From Monilinia fructicola (Eukaryota; Ascomycota; Leotiomycetes; Helotiales; Sclerotiniaceae), in contig VICG01000008.1 in the NCBI GenBank assembly GCA_008692225.1, forward strand, positions 2,010,001-2,074,000: DNA of 64,000 bases. The letters are read 5' to 3'. Made by a program: the position numbers and the translations under genes. The notes below the pieces were generated by a model. The model worked only from the letters and a program-made list of their open reading frames with translations, was not told the DNA's origin and made no database searches. Positions 11,988 to 26,400 of this stretch are shown in pieces; position 1 is the stretch's first letter; each line of letters starts with the position of its first letter.

Positions 11988-14900
11988 ACTACAGGACAAT
12001 TCACTGAAGGAACTCAGTTATGAGATTGGGGAGTATGGTTGGCAGGGAAATCATTTGGTGTTGCAATAGGAAATTTTAGAGTTTTCCCCTCCAGTAGGGA
12101 GGTTTCTCTTGTAATGGAAGTCACCTCAACATTAACTTGACTACCCTGAAATCATAAGCCATGTTATACCAATCACATAGTACTTCCGTGGGACAAAATG
12201 CTGTATTGCTTTGCTGGGTCTCTTGTGGTACAAATACTCTAGTCAATCTATTAAATATTTTTTCATGTTCTGATGAGTTTCAATGCTAGTATAGCATGAA
12301 ATCGTCTATAATGGCTCCAGTATTATTATTAGTGTATACTAAGGATATAAGGATTTATGATAGTTGAAACATGATCGAGAATATTCTTTTCGAGCCCAAA
12401 CTAGAATTTGAATATTATGTCCAAATCCAATTCATGTTAAATGGCTCCTAATTATGTCAGGTTCATCTGGGGTCCAACTTAGATCTACCATAGAAATTGC
12501 GAATCAAATTTCAGTAAATCAATATGTTTTTGATGATACTTGATATTATTATAATTTCCAACAAGATATTGTATGCTTCTACTTACTATGAGATTCAAAG
12601 GTACTTGAATAGTCCTAGATCTCAATGCCGAGTTTGTTCGAGCAATCTAGCTCTGAAATCTAATCAACAAAAAAGTGACGTCGCAATGTCCAAAGACTAT
12701 TTACCAAACCTCTCCATCGAGGCAAGATCAGACTCTGGAGCTGAAATACTTCAATTTTCGCTGTCTGTGATATCCTATCATATAGAGCTTGGAGGAAGAT
12801 GGCGATGATTCTATACTTTCGTCAGCTTGACGGGCACGTTGTCTGACCCCATCGTACGCAAAGAGGAAGATCTTCTAGATCCGCGAGATCCTCATTTCTT
12901 CCTCTGCTTTGTTCATTGTAATCTAATTATCAATTTTATCTAAGTATAATATCCAGTAACTCGTAGTCATAGCTTTCGATAATATAGAGCGATATACGCT
13001 AATTAACGGATTGCTTCATCACAGTGCGACATTTATACATGATTCTCTTGACTCCCTTTCACCATTCCAAGATTGAAGGCTGCCGTTTTTATATTTGAAT
13101 TCTGTAGCGTTGCTGCATTTGCTATCTTTTTTAATGTGCATCTCGATTTCCGCTACAGAAGTTTGTTGATCTACTCGAGGATCGGCATTACTTACAACCC
13201 TTGTCATTCCCCTTTTTTGCCGAAAACTATGATTCAAACTTGCAAATTCTCGCTCAATAATCGCTTCGCCTTATTAGTTAATTCTCGCTCCCTGTCTAAA
13301 ACAAATTACATCTTTCGGGTGCTTTGTCAAACATGGAGGCATCGTGAAAAAAGAGTCTGAATATCAGCTTGCATATGAGAAGAGGGAATTAAGCTGAATT
13401 ATTTTGTACTGCCACAAAGAAATCTGATTCAAGGTCTTTTATTTCATGACCCAGCATTTTCCATTGACTAACATTCAGACTTCAAAGTTGTTGTGGCCCT
13501 GAAATTTTTGGATTGGGATTATAAAGGATAACAAACAGTCGTTAGTCAGTATAGTAACAATGCTTCCATAGCGATAGATGGAGCATTCACAGGTGATCTT
13601 CTTCATGCTTTCCAGTAAAAGATTCTATAACTTCCTCAAGTATCATCACCTAATCACGAAATTGAGATCTTGAAAATGATACATGATTTAGTTGAACATT
13701 ATGGAAGAAAAAATGGTAGGGGTATGATTGATTTTGTATGAACTTTCGCTATCGTTCTCTGATAATGGTCTATTTGCATTGTCCACCAGGTCGTTCTTAC
13801 AACGATAACATTACCTATACAATCAAATCTCAACATTGATATCAGCTCTCACCATATCACAGTTCCTCACAAAGTGCGATAATTAGTAACTCCTTCTTAA
13901 TGATCTACGATACAAGCTCGCACCATATCTCTGGGCAGATATGCTGGAAGGTCCTCAATTTTGGCTTTCTTTAGTTTTAATATGTTATTATCATATAAAA
14001 TGCTTGAAGAAAGGATGGATATTTATAAGAGACCCTTTCATCCCGATCTTCTTTGATAAAGTGGGTAGATTGACTCAAATACTTGACGAATCGCCACAAC
14101 GAGCTTTTTTCATTCCTTCAGTAGTCTCTTATGATTGAATGCTTATTTACATTTCAAGTTGCCCATCAATTGGGTCTGAGGATGAAAAATCGAAATGATG
14201 CTGCCTGCTACCAGTCTCTGGAGTATGATACTTTCATTTAGATTCTTTTATCATATAACATAGTACGAGCCAAAGCGCATAACCATTAGAAGTAATGGCT
14301 TTTAGCCTTTAACCTATACACTCTTTTTTACTATATCAGCAATAACACGTTAGTTTTCATATACAATACAGATAGATCTTAGTGATTTCAAGCTGTTGTT
14401 AGCTTGAAAGTATCTTACTTATCGTGTACTGTTCATTGTTGCTAAAGCAGCTACCATACACACGCTCACCTTCTCCCACCCCCTATCACCCCCTATCACC
14501 CCTTCTACCCAGCAGCCGCAACCCTCGACTACTACATATATAACAATATCCATGGATGCTATAACGGCATAGAATTATCCCAACCCCTCCTAATGTAGTG
14601 TGTATTTTCCGTATGTATATTAAAAGTTTCCTAGTATCCATATCCAAAAAGATCTCGCGTACTGATTCAAGTAGTTTTAAAATAATAATATCCTATTTTC
14701 AATCCTACTGTAACTCTTGAATTTCGCTCAACTTTCACACTATCATCAACTAGATTTCAATTATCCACACCATTTTTATACATCAAAATTGGATCATAAC
14801 CTATTCCATTTCGCTAAAATAAGCTTTTGCATTGCGCTCAAGTAAATTGCTTTTTCCACCTCGCTTTCGTCCCCCTGATTTATCAAAAGCGCCCTCCTCC

Positions 14901-15799
14901 TCGATTACAATATATTAACTATCCTAAATTTGAAATATTTGTAATACTAATAATAACAACGATATCTAAAATAATATTAAGAAACTGTAATACATTGGAA
15001 TATACTTTAATAAAGATAACTTGATGATCGTATTTAAACCACTAGACTTTAGCTTAAAATAGAAAAGTGGATTATGAGAGTCAATTCCTATTTGTACACA
15101 TGATGCTATGAAATAGCTAATTTCTAATAGTGTGCTATATATATTATAACAATATGCCACAGATATAATAGCATATCGCTGTATGTGGTATGTGGTGGAG
15201 TGCTATATTTTGATGCCGAGGGCAAACCCCCCTCATCCAACCCCAATCCAAACATCAAATCTACTCTCAAATCCTATCGCGCGCCGCTGACAATCATATG
15301 AATACACCGAAAAACATCATCCCGCAATGTGTGAAAACTTGAAGATGCATTTCTGAATCCGTACCCCAGCAGAGAGGCGAAGAGAACAAGATGAGTGTCT
15401 GTTGATAGGGAGACGTACGTGATGAATCAACTCTAGAGATAGTCATGACAGGAAGATCTGGACGATGGGACAGCCGTGGTAACTATCGTGTTCCGTGATC
15501 AATTTGAGCAGAGATATGATACATAAGATCTTCCTTCGCTTCCCGAAAGGTAGATAGTGGGTGAGATTGTGATTGATGGGACTGCCACCTTCTCAAGGGA
15601 CGTCGTACCATTAATTATGATCATTGATGTGAGTGTGGAAGATGGGTGCTTGCTCGCGACGCAGACCAATATAGCATAATCGATCCCAGTGATTGTCTAT
15701 AAATTTGAAAAAGCTAATAGTACAAGTAAGTTTAGGAGAACGATACACTAATCAATCATTATCCTCACAATTCGTTAGTCTCACAAAAATCATCCAATA

Positions 15800-16009
15800 A
15801 TGACGATAATTAGCACCGCCAATACCAAGACCAACACCAACACCCTACTCAATCCACCATCGTCACCTTCGCTGGATCCCAAAGTCCCTCTTCCTGTGTT
15901 CCATCCTATCGCAAACGCTGACAATCCCACTCGTTTACGTGGAATAAAGGATTGCGATACTGAATGTATAGATTCGAGAATATACCTGATTCGAATGGTG
16001 ATTTTGTGA
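15800..16009 (+). CDS. Possible small hypothetical protein
   Basis: A 69-codon frame starting MTIISTANTK. It is rich in Thr, Asn and Pro and then carries PTRLRGIKDCDTECID. Small Leotiomycete proteins with a Thr/Pro-rich start, an RLRGG-type motif and a cysteine-rich tail have this general shape, but here the tail is lost after two cysteines. It may be a truncated relic or chance. I see no supporting intron or homology that I can name. Confidence 0.22.
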   Translation: MTIISTANTKTNTNTLLNPPSSPSLDPKVPLPVFHPIANADNPTRLRGIKDCDTECIDSRIYLIRMVIL

Positions 16010-19000
16010 ATTTATGAATTATAGGGTTGAGAGGAGGAAGTTGGAGGGGTTATATACCAGTCTTTGAGAAATGAGGGATTGGGGAAAGGGGGAGAGTACA
16101 ATAAAAGATGGCAGGTTGGTTGGAGGCTTGAGGTTCAGCTGAGGGAAGGGGAGGGGTTGAGAAAATGGCCGGTTGAGTTGTGGTTTATATGTAAGGTAAG
16201 ATCTTACATTGGTGGCGGAGGGTTTTTGGTGGTGCGGATGAAGATGGCTTGTTTAGGAAAGAATATGAGATGAGAAAGGGAGTGAAGGGAAGCGATGTAA
16301 AGGGAATGGAAGGGAAGTAAAGGCAAGAGGACAGAAATGTCCTTTCAGTATATTCAGTTTGTCCAGAGATACTTTTGACACAAATTAAATCACGTTGTGA
16401 GATAGACATTAATCTTAATCTTGACTTTGATACTAAGATTGAGTATGAGACAGAGTAATCACTAGTGAAACCATTACTGACAGAAATGAAGAAGTAAATA
16501 ATGATCAATAATCAAAATCTACCAGCACCATCAATATCAAGTAGCCTTTAACATTGTTTTGATACCATTGGCATCAATTTAGTATGCATGAATATGATGG
16601 AATTATCCGATGATTATATCGAGATACAGTCTGAAGATTGGCGATTAGCAATAGGATGCAAAGATGGAGCTCGTGTATATTTCCCATTCCCGCAATAATT
16701 TCAATATAAGGATATGGCAAAACAAACCGTTTGACTAACAGCCTTTGCCATCCACCTACCACCACATCTTTATGAAACATGCACGAGGGGCACAACTTTC
16801 AGTAAATTTATCTGTTCAAAAACAACATACAGCACACTCAACTAAGACCTTCCCCACGTGCCCCTCTTAGAATCCCGGACTCCAAGCTCCCTCCCCGCTC
16901 ATGAGGTTACTACTTTCTTATTCCCTCAACCTTCACACTTGTATTTGTATCTCAGACTACTGATGAAGTAATGCATGATACTCCAAAGAAGGGAGACAGG
17001 GTAGGGCCAACAAGGTAAGCAAGATAAACAAGATGAAACAAAGCACTTGCCAACAAAGTAACCAGACCCCTAAAAAAACAAGAACCAAGAACCAAGAAAC
17101 CAGAACCGACAAAAAAAGAACCCTGAACCCAAACCTACCAGTTGTCATCCCATGCGAGGAAGATGCTCCCAACGTCGTGAATGATGAATATCCACAATAA
17201 ATCAATCTTCAATCTTCAATCATCAAATGACCCCAGACCTTCTCTTCATCCCATTATGCCCAATACCTCACCATCCATGCCATCCCATTTCCTCCCCTTC
17301 CCTTCCCTTCCCTTCCCATCCATTTCCCCACACATCAACGCCCAACACAAAAATACCCAAGCACCAAACCCCACCAAGGCATAAAAAACACGCAACAGCA
17401 ATGAAAGCACACCCCCACCACCTTCCCTCATCCCAGGCCCACGAACAAGTTCCAAGCCGCGATCCCAAAATAGCCGCAGCCTCATCTCCCGTCCCCTCCC
17501 CTCCTCAAAAAATCAGGGTCGGACCCTTAATTCCATCCAGCGCCACAGATGCAAATCCCGCCACTCGCCCAACCCAACCTAAACCTCCGCCCGCCCGCGC
17601 TCGAGGTGTCGATGTCCCATGCAGACCGGGAATCCTGGGCTGTTCATCCAAGGTGGTGGATTTCATGCGGGTGATCTGGCGGGGCGTGGTGAGCGGTCGA
17701 GCGGAGTGTTGGATGGAGCGGGGGGGTGTGTTTGGTGTTGTGTTGGCGGTGTGGTGTGGTGTGGTGTGTTTGTTTGTGCTTGGGTTGGGGAGGGGATGGA
17801 TGAGGGATGGGGGATGTGGGATGTGTTCGAGAGTGATGGATGATGGGGTGGATGGGTTAGGTTGTTGGGTGGGGGGATCGTGGGAAGAAAGATGTGGTGG
17901 ATGGGTAGGTAGGTAGGTAGGTAGGTACCTAGTAGATATACGGAGATGGGTGGATAGATAGGGCGGGGGGGTTCCCCTCTCCTATCGATTGTGTAGATTG
18001 TGCAGATTGTAGCTATGGATACGTACGTGATTATGCGATATGCATATCAACGGACATGGATATAGACCATAGACATCAAACAAGCCGCGATCAAGATTTG
18101 CACAGCGTGACGAGGGGGCCCCTACCATGGATCCCTCACGACGTTGTCATATTCTCTCATCTTACAGTACCTATCTACAGTAGCATATCAATCGCTCACC
18201 ATACCATACTACCCGTACTCTGTACAAGCACGGTTTCAACACTAGAGATCCATACCCAGGTAATCTACCTAATAAATGCAATGGATGGATCCATGGATAC
18301 CTGAACAAGCTCCCCTAAGTGCTTGTCCCTACAGGAGAAGAATGGAAAAAGCGGGAAGAAACGAGGGTCGGGATACTTGTGGTCAGTCCGTCGAGGTGAT
18401 TAGTTGATTAATTAAACATTTTGATTTCTTCAAGGGACTGACTGACTACCTAGTACTTATGCTCTCTACTTGTACTGGTTTGGGATTATTTCAATAGCTG
18501 GAAACAAATGAATCAATGAATAAATACCCATCCATTCATCCATGTATAGATGAAAAGTAGAATGTCATGTAAGTAATTGATAAAATGGATTGAATTGAAT
18601 TGAATACGCCGGATTCATCCATCCATCCATTCATTCATTCACACACACACACACACATATATATACATACATACCCGCCCGCAAACAAACTACAAAACCT
18701 CCCCGGCCCTCCCAGCCCCCAACATGAACCCAACCCCCCAATGAACCATAAATTACACAATACAGTAACTATACATTCCTTCCTTCCTCAAGCCCACCCC
18801 ACCCCACCTCACCTCACCTCACCTCAGCCACAACACACCCTCCACGCAGCTCCTCCCCCCCCCACACCAGCCAGCATGTACTTACTTACTACAGTATACA
18901 GTACTAAAGCACGAAATGCACCTCCAATCTCCAACCTCCAACCTCCAGCCCCCAGCCCCGTCGATCTCCCATTTTCCATCCATCCATTACTGTAGGAATC

Positions 19001-22000
19001 TGCTGGCTCTTCGCTCCTAGGGCTCCGCTTGTTCGCTTCTTCGCGTCTTTTGATGTTAGAACTACTGTTAATATTGTATATATATACTCCGTACAGAGAG
19101 AGGTAGGTAGGTAATCTATACACATCCACACCCATAAACACACATACATCCACACAGGTAAGTAAGTAAGTAAGTAAGTAAGTAATCAATCACGCGACGC
19201 GACGCATCGCATCGCGATCCAGTATCCAGTATCCAGTATCCATCCCCACGACGGCCGAATCTATTGTATGGAGTACTGTATTGTACTGTACTGTATTGTA
19301 CTGTACTGTATTGTACTGTACTGTACTGTACTGTACTGTACTATACTGTATTATTGTACAGTAGCAGTGGGGTGTGCGGAGCGGTCGATGGGACGAGATG
19401 GGCGGGTCTTCCGTGGGGAGTGTGGTGCGGTTGGTTTTGGAAGGGAGGTTGGATTGTGGGCTTGGAGGGTTGGAGATGGGTGGTGGTAGCGGAGGGGGGT
19501 GGTTGAAAGGGGTTACTGTAGTTAGGTCTGTGGTGGGTGGGTGTGTGGGTGTTGGGTATTGTGTATGTACGGAGTGTGTATGTATTTATATATGTATGTA
19601 TGTATGTATATATGTATGTATCTACTGTGAGCAGGCGAATACGTATGGAACAAGTGATTGAGTATGTAAGTAGGAGGAAGAGGAGGAGGAGGAGGAGGAG
19701 GAGGAGAAGGAGGAGATTATGTGGATATTTTTGGCAGCGTTTGGATTCATACTTGTGTGGTTTTTCAATTTCCCTGTTTTCGTTGTAAATAAATAAACAA
19801 ACAATCAATGATGGGCACGCATGTTGGATTGGGGATTTGACTTTCAAAGGGAACAAACAGAGTTTATGTTCGAATGTCAGAAGATACTGGGGACGGTAAG
19901 CTAGCTACTGACTGTACTCTGCTCTGCTGTGCAGTACTTATTGATTAGGTTCCAACTAGGCTCTCGTTTCTCTCTATTTATCGATCGTTTGTGACGATGG
20001 CGAGCATAGCATAGCATAGCATGCAGTAAGTAGTGGTACAGAAGTATAAAAGGCCTGCATGGAATGGCAAGGCAAGGCAAGGCATGAAAATGGGACCCTC
20101 GATGATATTCATCATGTATGCCCAAAATATACGTGGCACATGAAGAAGCGCTCGAGGTACCATCGGGGTCGTTCTCTCCAGCGTGTATGCATGCACGAAG
20201 GGGGAAGGGGAAGAGGAGTTGGTTGGTTGATGATGGTCAGCTTCTCAAACGTTAGATTCGGCTGGCTTCTCGTCAGATGGGGTTTCTTCTTACAGTAGCT
20301 GGAGGTGCTAGGTAGCATCTGATCTAATCTTTCATCTTGGGGCTTTGGTTGCTGAGATGCAGTTTCTTATTGGTGAGATGGCTGTTAGTATCCAATCATT
20401 ATGCATTCTTGATTGAGCCCGCTTGGGCTGCAGTAGTCTGTGGTCTAAGCGACTGGGTACTGTCTGTACTGTATGGAGTACAGAGTAGCCGTAGGCAAGG
20501 AAGCAAGTACTCCGTAGACAGACAGACACGGTCAGACAGTAGGTAGGTACAGGTAGAGTAGTAAGTAAATGCTTAGGTAGGTAGGTGAGTGGTGAGGCGA
20601 GGCAAAGCAAGGCAAGGCAAAGAAAGGCAAGGCAAGGCAAGGTACAAGGTAAGTGTTCCGAGTCTTTCTTTACTACAATACCAACCTAACCCCTAAAGAG
20701 GTGGTTAGAGTCTCCTCTGCCGTGGATCTACTAGGTATGTAAAAGCGTAGGATTTGATTGGAGAAGATTCAAGCAATTCTTGTGTTTTGGTGCTTTTATG
20801 TACAATATTGTACGAATGCAAGTATGGCCGCTTTAGATGAAAAATTGAAGGTTTGAAGAGACTTGTGAAGGATTTTGGAATTGATCTGTGCTCTACGCGT
20901 TTCATTGGTTGAAGTTGGTGTTTGTTGATAAGAAAAGTAAACAAACCAGATCAGAATGGGAAATCAAAATCATACCTATTGGTATGTTGGGTAGGTTGGT
21001 ATGTTGGGTAGGTAGGTAGGTAAATACTCACCCACTCACCCACTCACTCACTCAATAAAACAATAGGAAAAGGATGAAGCTCATTTGAAACTGGTACATT
21101 GTACAGAAGATACATGAAACAATATAAAAAGAGCAGAATACGAAGAAAAGAATGACAGTATACCAAACACGGCAGTATTATATGCACAGCCAATAGGACC
21201 GAGAGAAAGTTGTACTCCGTACCGTCGTAGAAGACTTCTTTGCTCTTGGAAGGATTGCAATGGGTAAAATGATGTTGTGCTGTAGCACGCATACACAATC
21301 TTTTATCTGCGGTTATGATTTTGATAGATGGATCAACAGAATAGATGGGATGAAAACGATCAACAGTGTGGTTCTATCGAAGTATGATAAGAGAGAGGTG
21401 TGAGTATAGCCGACCTTACTGTAGATAAGTCGGGAATTACTAGATACCACCTGGGCAGCCTAGGATATATACATATTAAGGTTACTTCCATACCATACAG
21501 ACAGAGTACAGAGTACAGATCTCCAGCACTACCTAGTAATGCACCTGAGTACCCTAATGAGAATATCGATCTAGTCCACGGGTATCTATTGAATTTTTTG
21601 GTCTCAGTCGCGTCAAGATTAAGCGAAAGGTTTATGAAAAAAAGAACGAAAACGCGTTTTTAAAGTAAACAACCCGTTTTTTTTTTCTTTTCTAATAGAG
21701 AAATGAATGACTCTGCCCCCCATTTTAAATTCTTCATTTAGATACCAGCTTGGTTGGTATCTACTTAGTTTATACCTTTAGAGCTGCCTGTCTGACTATT
21801 GCTATTACTACTACAACTACTACTTCGACTACTATAGAGTGCTACAGGTACTAGTAAAAGAAATCCATACCTACTTAGTATAGTAAGCTACCTAGGTATA
21901 CATCATAACACACATCCTCCATTCATACACATATACCCATGGACCTCTCTATCTCTAATCCCAATGCTCTTTTCTATATATTCTCTCTTTTTTTCAATCA

Positions 22001-22837
22001 TTTACATTATACAATACGAATACGAAATAATAATAAAAATAAAAAATATAAAATAAAAATAAAGATAATACTTATTAATATTAAAGATTTATTTCTCTAT
22101 CTTTTAAAATCTAAAGATTAATAATAAGAAAGTGATTTTCTAATTTATTTTTAATTTTAAAATTAAGGAATTAAAAAAGATATAAAGAAGAATAAGAAGA
22201 ATAAAAAGCATAAGTAGTATAAAAAGTACAAAAAGCATAAAAAGCACAAAAAGCACAATCCAGCATAATAATACCAAAGTGCTTTTTAACGACAAATCAA
22301 CCATAAGATTCATTACCCATCCACCAATCAATCAATCAATCAATCAATCACCTTATTATTCCAAGATTGATCTTTTCATTCTTAAACCAAATCAAACCAA
22401 ACCAAATTAAATCAAATCAAATCAAAAACGCCAAAATCAAAACGCCAAAAGTCAACGCCAAAAATCAACGCCAACGCCAACGCCAAAATCAAAAATCAAA
22501 GCTCAAAGTCAAGTTGATATCGCGAAACAAGTCAAGCTACCTAATTACCTTACCTATCAACCTCTCAACCTTTCAACCTTTCCACCTTTCCACCTTTCCA
22601 CCTATCTACATTGTGCCTTCTACTTGCGGGTACCTTTTTACTGCGCAGTACTTGGATATTTGATTTCTTTGGGAATCAAGAAGGAAAGAATCATACAAAG
22701 TATGACGTGACGTCTTTCTCTCTTTCCTTCAATTTCAACACCGCCGATATCAATCAACAAACAGAATATTCATCGAGTCGCAATCGCCTTTTTTATAATT
22801 TACTCTTTCGTTTTCTCGAATCACCCATTTCCTTGCC

Positions 22838-22899
22838 CTTCTTCTTCTTCTTCTTCTTCTTCTTCTTCTTCTTCTTCTTCTTCTTCTTCTTCTTCTCCT
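22838..22899 (+). repeat. CTT trinucleotide tract upstream of wee1
   Basis: About 19 uninterrupted CTT units followed by CTCCTC-type sequence. It lies about 520-580 bp upstream of the Wee1 start codon, in what is probably promoter or leader sequence. Similar pyrimidine-rich coding-strand tracts precede the genes starting at 42490 and 46981. Confidence 0.85.
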
Positions 22900-23419
22900 C
22901 CCCCCTCCTCCTCCTCCTTCTCTTTCTCCTCTTCCCTACGCCACGCCACTATCCTCTTCTTCGACATTCCTCAGATTGTTTCTAATTACCATACCAGTAC
23001 AGCCTACATTCCAACCCATCTTCAATACAATACCCATTTTGGACAATACTTGTTGATTATTTCTTTCTCAAGTTGTAGTCTATTCAATTCCAAGCATTCA
23101 AAACAAATCTGCAACTTAAAGAACTCTTCTGTATTAGCTGGTCGGTACATTTCATCGAAACATTTTCCTTCTATAGATCCATCCAAGACCTCTGTCAAGA
23201 CTGCGACAACAAGAACGATAAGAACGCGACAACATTTCAACCATAGAACGAAAGGAGAAACAAACAGATATCCAACTCTTCTGTAAAGCGACGACACCCC
23301 TGAATACACCTCTTAATACACTTCTTCATGTCGCAAGACAGATAATCTCCGATATCAGCGCCAAAAAAAGAGATTCACTCATCTTAAATTGTTCAAGTCG
23401 CGACATTCCAACAATCACC

Positions 23420-26400
23420 ATGTCCTACTCCAATAGTGGCGGGGGCACTCTTACTATGCCATCACCTACACACGTTCACCATGTTGACGTTACCTCAGCA
23501 GTGAGATCGCTTAGACGTTCTTTATCGCGTTCTCCATCCAAGTTTCGACTCGTTACTAAATCACCAAGTCCTTCGCCAAAATCACCACTATCGCCATCGC
23601 CACTGTCGCCATCCAAACGCGCCTCTTCATATCCTGCCATCTTCGCAGCTACGAATACACCCCATACACCATCACCACTTGCGGTACCATTTCCTCCCAG
23701 CGCAAGATTAGCACTTCGTTCCTCATCGAGAGCCAAGACCGCCCCTCCACGACAAGGTACCCGTCTTCGAACCTCACCACGAAGTCCGGTGAAGCGAGCG
23801 CTAAGTCATACAATCGATACTGGTAACGCGACTCCACCGCCGCTAGGGTTTATGGGTGGACAAGAAAATATTGGTGGAAGCAGTCCTGTGGAGAGAAACG
23901 GCCTCGAGAAACTTCCAAGAATGCAACTCAACCTAGACGCAAATGCGCCCGTCAACCAGGCACTGTCGCGATTGGGCGGTGACGGCGCGAATGATTGCAG
24001 CACAAACACTTCGAGTCCGTTGAAGCGCAGCGATACCATCATGAATCTTGATCAAGCAAGCCTCGGAAGTCCAGTCGCAAAGCGTAGAAGTTTGCATGGG
24101 TCGGCCAATTTTGACCATGATTTCAATGTCTTTGATCAATCGCCAGCGTCCCCGTCCCAATTCGATATTCATAGTGATTTGAATCACGAATATGAGTTAT
24201 CCGCGACAGTTGTCACTTCCGAAAATACCGCATCTCCCTTCACCTCGACACCTCGACGTTCCTCTTCCTTGCGCAAATCTACATTACTTCAAAGAAATGG
24301 CGAGAAGACTTCTTGGGGTCGAAGGCATGCGGCTCAAATTTTGGCTGCGCAACAATCCGCACAACAGCAGCCTTTTGCGATTGCGAACCATCAAGAAATT
24401 GTTAGCCCAAGCAAGCAAAAGAATCGACCAAGACTGTCCTTGGATCAATTCGTGGCACCCATGGGTCGCGACCCTTCATTCAATCACCAAGGTAGTCTCC
24501 CGAATGCTTCGATGCACATGGTCCATCAATCACACTCGACGCATCAACCCCACCCACTTTCACGGACCATGACAACTTCTTCCTCCAACTCAAGTATCGC
24601 CGAGGATTCGCCTGTTCATCATCAAGTTCCTGTCAACTTTGGTGGGAGCAATAAGCCTAAGATCGATTTCTCAAAATCTTTACCTGCGGGAGCTTTGAGA
24701 CCTTTCAACTTGGATGCCCCTGATGACTTCTCGACGCCCAAGAATTTCAAAGCTGTCAAGCCATTGCCGGCGGCTTTCATGTCTACGGGTCTCATCTCAA
24801 AGGTCAACAGACGTCCCGAAGAAGTGCAAATGCTTCGCGGCAATTCCAAGTCAAATGTTCCAGATACCCCATGCAAGAAGCAAAACAATATTTTCGGCAC
24901 GTACCCGGCGGCCGTTCCAACTAGCGCCATCGCCAAGGCTAGACAAATCCGTCATTCGTTCGGTACTCCATCGACACCCTTCAACCCACATGGAGCCCCA
25001 GCTATCGGCACTTTTGGAAAGGGCAAATGGAGTCTTTGGAAGTAGTTTTGGCCAACCGCGAGGCTTGACCAGACGAGGTAGCTTCCTCAGTATCGATGGA
25101 GATGACCTTGGATCGCCAGATTTCAAGACCGACGGCCAGATCAGTGACTTTGATCTACCACCCACTCCAACCAAGCAAGCTGCTAGCTTCTCCCATTTCC
25201 AGAACGGTAGCCCAACCAGCCATCGATCAATTCCGGTCTCAGTGTCTGCTGTGGGTGGCTATAGCTTAGGAAAAATACAAAGATCAAGCAGTAAGTTGAA
25301 CCTTTCTACGAGTCCTGGCGAGCAGCAGGAGGAAGACAGCGATACTTCCATGGACATGAGCGATTCTCCTACACCTGCCAATGTTGGACTTTCCTTCAGT
25401 AATTCTATTTCTGTACCATCCTTTTTCCAGGTCCCGAGCATTGAGGGGCATGCAATCTCCTTCGCCGTTGATGGCTAAATCTCTCACTACTTCTGCTTTG
25501 AGTCCTCCAAGAAATCTTTCAAGAAAGCCCGGTTTTGCTAAAATTAGTCACGTGGCTCCAGCCAGTCCATTGGAGCGTGTAGATTTCATCGAGAGACTGT
25601 CGCCTTGTACCCCTCAAGACAGCATGTTGCCGCCCGATCCCAGTGGCCTTTCCATCTCTAACCATCGAGATGGGCACGCTCAACTAGGTGCGAACACGGC
25701 CCCTGCGGCTCCTCCTCCAGCTACACCAACCACCGGGCGAGATTATTTCGGCAAGACCAGCACTACTCCCGTTGGCAGCTTTCCACCTCGAGATGTGGAT
25801 GAGTCTTTAGTTTCTCGCTTCGACCAAGTAGAGATGATTGGAACAGGAGAGTTCTCAGAGGTATACCGAGTCACCCAAAGCGCTCAAAAAGCCTCGGCAT
25901 TCCTCTTTGGTGATTCGGTCGATTCACCAATGACCGGTAGAACACCACCCACACCCATGCCACCACGTATCTACGCTGTCAAGAAATCAAAGCAGCCATA
26001 TCAAGGTTTTAAGGATCGTACCCGAAAGCTCAAAGAAGTCGAGGTTATCAAGGCACTTGGTCAGGCCGACAATGTCGTTCACTATGTCGACTCTTGGGAA
26101 GAGAAGAATTACTTGTATATTCAGACCGAGTTTTGTGAAGAAGGTAGTCTTGATATTTTCCTCTATCAAGTAGGTCGAAAGGGTAGAGTAGATGATTTCA
26201 GAATCTGGAAGATTCTACTCGAGATTGGACAGGCAAGTGACAACACGCCTTGAACAACACTACAACATCACTAACATCATGTAGGGTCTTCAACATATCC
26301 ATGACTCTGGTTTCATTCATCTTGATATCAAGCCTGCCAATATCATGATCACTTTTGAGGGTGTCTTGAAGATTGGGGATTTTGGTATGGCAACTCCCTG

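Larger units (their letters stand above)
11988..23419. other. Long gene-poor interval with microsatellites
   Basis: Over 11 kb without a confident gene. 12-15.7 kb is ordinary AT-rich intergenic DNA. 17-22 kb is dense in simple repeats: CCTTC near 17296-17325, GTGTG near 17740-17780, TAGG near 17905-17930, TGTACTGTAT near 19270-19350, GAG near 19676-19715, TATG near 19580-19620 and GGCAA near 20590-20645. Open frames such as those at 17227-17916 and 18600-18995 are products of this composition. 22.0-22.6 kb is AT-rich and then carries AAATCAAA and CGCCAA repeats. Confidence 0.55.

Noticed and set aside
17227..17916. 229-codon open frame
   Set aside because: Starts in a Pro/His-rich low-complexity stretch and ends in GTGTG-type repeat; no conserved motif, and overlapping frames on the other strand are equally open.
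24970..25010. 40-bp intron to explain the first wee1 shift
   Set aside because: GTACTC..CCCCAG would restore the frame length but is shorter than normal fungal introns and has no branch site; an extra base in AAA is simpler.
25291..25398. Intron from the GTAAGT at 25291 to explain the second wee1 shift
   Set aside because: The acceptors available either give the wrong phase and a stop, or join to an unlikely hydrophobic peptide; the skipped stretch itself reads as normal Wee1 sequence.
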